Shown here one piece after another: positions 61,677 through 64,000 of a stretch of DNA of 64,000 nt. Positions within the stretch are counted from its first letter, which is position 1. The number at the start of each line of letters is the position of its first letter. Below the pieces are notes generated by a model. It searched no databases, had not been told where the DNA came from, and saw only the letters and a list, made by a program, of their open reading frames with translations. The translations under genes and the position numbers were made by a program. This DNA is from Nitrobacter sp051912485 (GTDB lineage Bacteria; Pseudomonadota; Alphaproteobacteria; Rhizobiales; Xanthobacteraceae): NCBI RefSeq assembly GCF_051912485.1, contig NZ_CP196822.1, forward strand, positions 186,001 through 250,000, given 5' to 3'.

Positions 61677-62567
61677 CTAACGGGCGGCACTCGCCTGACG
61701 CTGCTGGCTGCGGAAGACCCGCACCCGTGCCGAACCGGCAGACTTGCGCGGCGTTTCAGGCGTCGCGTTCTGTTCCGCGGTTTCGATACGCTCGATGCCG
61801 ATCCGAATGCCGACCAGCGGTTCTCGGTTGGTCGGACCCGACAACACCACGCGCTTGCCCACCGCGCGCAGGGTTGGTGCATTCAAAAATCCTGCCTCGG
61901 CGACAAACTTCAGTTCATCAGTGCCGCTCATTTCGAGAACCACAGCGGTAAGGGGCAGGGCACGGCCGCGCGTACCGGCATAGGTGCCGAGCGGCACCAT
62001 CTTGCCGCTGCCGGTCTGACCGTTGGCGAATCGGACCGCGTAACGGATATCGACGCTTGCGGGCCTGTCCGGCCATTCCAGAGCCATGCCTTCCACGCGA
62101 GACGGCGCGGCCGGGCCCGCGATCCATGCATTAGGACCGACAACGATGTCGCCACGACCTGCCACATGGCCGAGCACCTTCAAGCCTTCGGTCGCAACAT
62201 TCGTGGGAAGCCCCGCGCCGTTGACTTGACCGGTGGCACGCGTTTGGCCGGCCTGGATTTGTTCGACGCGCACGGTAGCAGTTCGCGATCCTCCAGGCTT
62301 CGCCGGTTGGACCTGAACCTGCAAAGTGCCCGGCGTGTTGACCCGCACCACAAGGCCGGAATTGGGCTTCCATAACGTTGGCTCGGTCGCGTCGGGATGC
62401 AGGATGATCTCCATGCGCTGCTCATGCCCTTCGGCCGGGGCGACCATCACGTGAGGCGGCGAGACGGAGTCATCGGCGTTCTTGTAGTTTATAAAGTAAA
62501 GTCCGCGATCGAGACTCAGCACCTTCTGTTGCTCAGCGTCGCTCGTCTTCCCCCGAAACAGATCCAC
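61677..62567 (-). CDS. Protein of unknown function in the glycosyltransferase unit
   Basis: A 296-residue protein I do not recognise. It begins MDLFRGKTSDAEQQKVLSLDRGLYFINY and is rich in beta-type sequence with repeated Val/Thr/Gly (LVVRVNTPGTLQVQVQPAKPGG, LPLTAVVLEMSG). There is no signal peptide and no catalytic motif. GTG 62567 has AAGGAG 7 nt upstream. It is first of the minus-strand unit ending with the two giant glycosyltransferases (89 bp gap). A role in binding or presenting a glycan or lipid intermediate is only a guess. Confidence 0.7.
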   Translation of the reverse strand: MDLFRGKTSDAEQQKVLSLDRGLYFINYKNADDSVSPPHVMVAPAEGHEQRMEIILHPDATEPTLWKPNSGLVVRVNTPGTLQVQVQPAKPGGSRTATVRVEQIQAGQTRATGQVNGAGLPTNVATEGLKVLGHVAGRGDIVVGPNAWIAGPAAPSRVEGMALEWPDRPASVDIRYAVRFANGQTGSGKMVPLGTYAGTRGRALPLTAVVLEMSGTDELKFVAEAGFLNAPTLRAVGKRVVLSGPTNREPLVGIRIGIERIETAEQNATPETPRKSAGSARVRVFRSQQRQASAAR

Positions 62568-62821
62568 TGGTCGTCTCCTTCAGCCGTGCCAATCCATCAT
62601 GCGCAGCCGCCTCACCTGGGAAAGTCCGCTATTGTGACGTCCACGGACTGACGATCAACTCGTTACGCAACCACGGTCGGCGGTTCCTCGTTTTGCCAAG
62701 CCCGGATCCTGTTGCCTTTTCCTAAAACGCAACGGACGGACCAATCAAGATTCTCTCTAACGTACTAATGATGACTGTGTTCTGATCCGTCACGGCGAGG
62801 CATATGCCGCCGGCTAAAAGA

Positions 62822-63052
62822 TCAGACCAGCAAGCTGGTTGATTTGGTCGGCGAGAGAGATTGCCGGATGTTTTCAGCCTCCCCGCTCAATGATGCGACC
62901 ATCTTGCGTAATCTATCGTTCTCATCTCTCAGCAGTACGATGGAATCTGCAATGCTCTCGGCGGAATCCGGCAAGTCCTCAAAGCTGCTCAAATCCTGAT
63001 GCTGGATTTGCGGCGGGTAGTCGGAAGGGCTTTGTGCTAGTTTGAGTCTCAT
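62822..63052 (-). CDS. Small hypothetical protein with short coiled coil
   Basis: A 76-residue protein starting MRLKLAQSPSDYPPQIQ. An acidic region is followed by a helix likely to form a coiled coil (IVLLRDENDRLRKMVASLSGEAENI). No domain is recognised. AGGG lies 8 nt before ATG 63052; a longer frame reaches 63094. It is the most upstream minus-strand gene of the cluster and 250 bp from the unknown protein. Confidence 0.5.
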   Translation of the reverse strand: MRLKLAQSPSDYPPQIQHQDLSSFEDLPDSAESIADSIVLLRDENDRLRKMVASLSGEAENIRQSLSPTKSTSLLV

Positions 63053-63312
63053 CGCGAATGCCCTGCGTTTTCCATTGTATTTTGAACCATACATCGACTT
63101 CGGAATTCGTGTCCGCGCAATCTGAACCTTCGACGACTTTTAGGGCAGGAAGATGTCAGACGGAAGCTAAGCTCGATGAACAAGCGTCCCAATTCATTTG
63201 GAACTTGTCAACGCGCGAAATAATTAGACGGGATTACCAATGAACGCTTCATTGACGAAAGATTTTTACTAAAAAGGCAACGCCAAAGCTGCAGCGTGTT
63301 ATCAACTGAGTC

Positions 63313-64000
63313 ATGTCGATGAAGATTTTATTCGTTCACAACAATTTCCCGGCGCAATACCGCAATCTCGCAGCGGCGCTGGCCAATGAGCCAGGCTTCG
63401 AACTTGCCGCCATTGGCGCATCGAGTGCGCAGCCGATGTCTTCGGTCAAGTTGATTAAATATGCACTTCCGGATGCTGACGTATCTGGAACGCATCCATT
63501 TGCGAGACGCTTTGACTTGGAGTGTCGTCGAGCTGAACAGGTGCTCTACAGTCTTTCCACGCTGGCAGCCTCCGGCTTTGCGCCGGATTTGATCCTCGCC
63601 CATCCCGGCTGGGGCGAAACTCTGCCGTTGCGCACCATGTTCCCCAAGGCGAGGCAAGTGGTCTATTGCGAGTTCTTTTACGGAGCCGAAGGTCGCGACA
63701 TCGGATTCGATCCGGAATTTCCGATGTCCGGGCGAGACGGTCATATCGGGCTGCAGCTCAAGAATGCGACAACCTTGCTAGCACTCGCAGATTGCGATGT
63801 CGGAATTTCGCCCACATGTTGGCAGCAGTCGACTTTTCCAGGGCATTATCAAAGCAAGATCGAAGTCATTCATGAAGGAATTGATACGTCGCGCGTGCGA
63901 CCCGATGCGCAGGCGCGCCTCATACTTCCAAACGGCCGACAGGTCAGCCGCTCGGATGAAATTGTGACATTTGTCGTGCGTAATCTCGAGCCCCTCAGGG
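63313..64000 (+). CDS. Family 4 glycosyltransferase (partial, runs off the window)
   Basis: 229 codons are visible and the frame is open at the right edge. The N-terminus MSMKILFVHNNFPAQYRNLAAAL is typical of the GT-B acceptor domain of GT4 enzymes. LILAHPGWGETLPLR, VVYCEFFYGAEGRDIGFDPEF and SPTCWQQSTFP-H follow, and then IEVIHEGIDTSRVRP, the linker into the donor-binding domain that is still to come. ATG 63313 or 63319 may be used. It is divergent from the small gene at 62822. Confidence 0.88.
   Translation, partial: MSMKILFVHNNFPAQYRNLAAALANEPGFELAAIGASSAQPMSSVKLIKYALPDADVSGTHPFARRFDLECRRAEQVLYSLSTLAASGFAPDLILAHPGWGETLPLRTMFPKARQVVYCEFFYGAEGRDIGFDPEFPMSGRDGHIGLQLKNATTLLALADCDVGISPTCWQQSTFPGHYQSKIEVIHEGIDTSRVRPDAQARLILPNGRQVSRSDEIVTFVVRNLEPLR

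Overview
The window looks like chromosomal DNA of an alphaproteobacterium of the Bradyrhizobium / Rhodopseudomonas / Nitrobacter group (Nitrobacteraceae). The reasons are the high G+C content, a CtrA/ChpT cell-cycle control pair next to flagellar and chemotaxis genes, a sulfite dehydrogenase SorAB pair, DUF2927, DUF982 and EipA (DUF1134) proteins, and dispersed palindromic intergenic repeats of a kind I know from that group. The genus is an inference.

Left third (1-18.7 kb): mostly housekeeping genes in short units. They include a partial transglutaminase-like protein, a cold-shock protein, periplasmic sulfite oxidation (sorA-sorB), a Gly/His-rich exported protein, a YcjX-YcjF pair, a hemolysin III-type membrane protein, a soluble double-PAS chemoreceptor, isovaleryl-CoA dehydrogenase, an L,D-transpeptidase, an orphan ThDP enzyme, a phosphatase, tRNA-Val(CAC), a membrane-anchored coiled-coil protein, EipA, a YHS-domain protein and CysQ.

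Middle (18.8-34 kb): a motility and cell-cycle block. chpT is followed by cheA-cheW-cheY-cheB-cheR. CheA is a hybrid kinase with two CheW-like modules and a C-terminal receiver, and an imperfect copy of its own leader and first codons lies just upstream. A yjfC-yjfM-yjfL-like cassette separates this from ctrA, fliI, fliJ and flhA. A likely CtrA box precedes flhA.

Right third (34.5-64 kb): an accessory surface and secretion region that starts at tRNA-Ile2(CAU). First comes a gene-poor stretch with a solo IS3 OrfA-like protein and an orphan ParA. Next is a type I secretion locus: an RTX protein with a 61-residue Gly/His-rich insert, a methyltransferase, an ABC exporter with a degenerate C39 domain, a membrane-fusion protein and a 17-repeat Sel1 protein. 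The two exporter genes and the Sel1 gene overlap. It continues into polysaccharide genes: WbsX-like, GT2, an exported GH99-like protein, GT92-like, Ugd, the complete dTDP-L-rhamnose pathway rfbBACD, two very large GT2 proteins, an unrecognised protein and a partial GT4. The best candidate for an undescribed system is this linked RTX / Sel1 / rhamnose-polysaccharide module.
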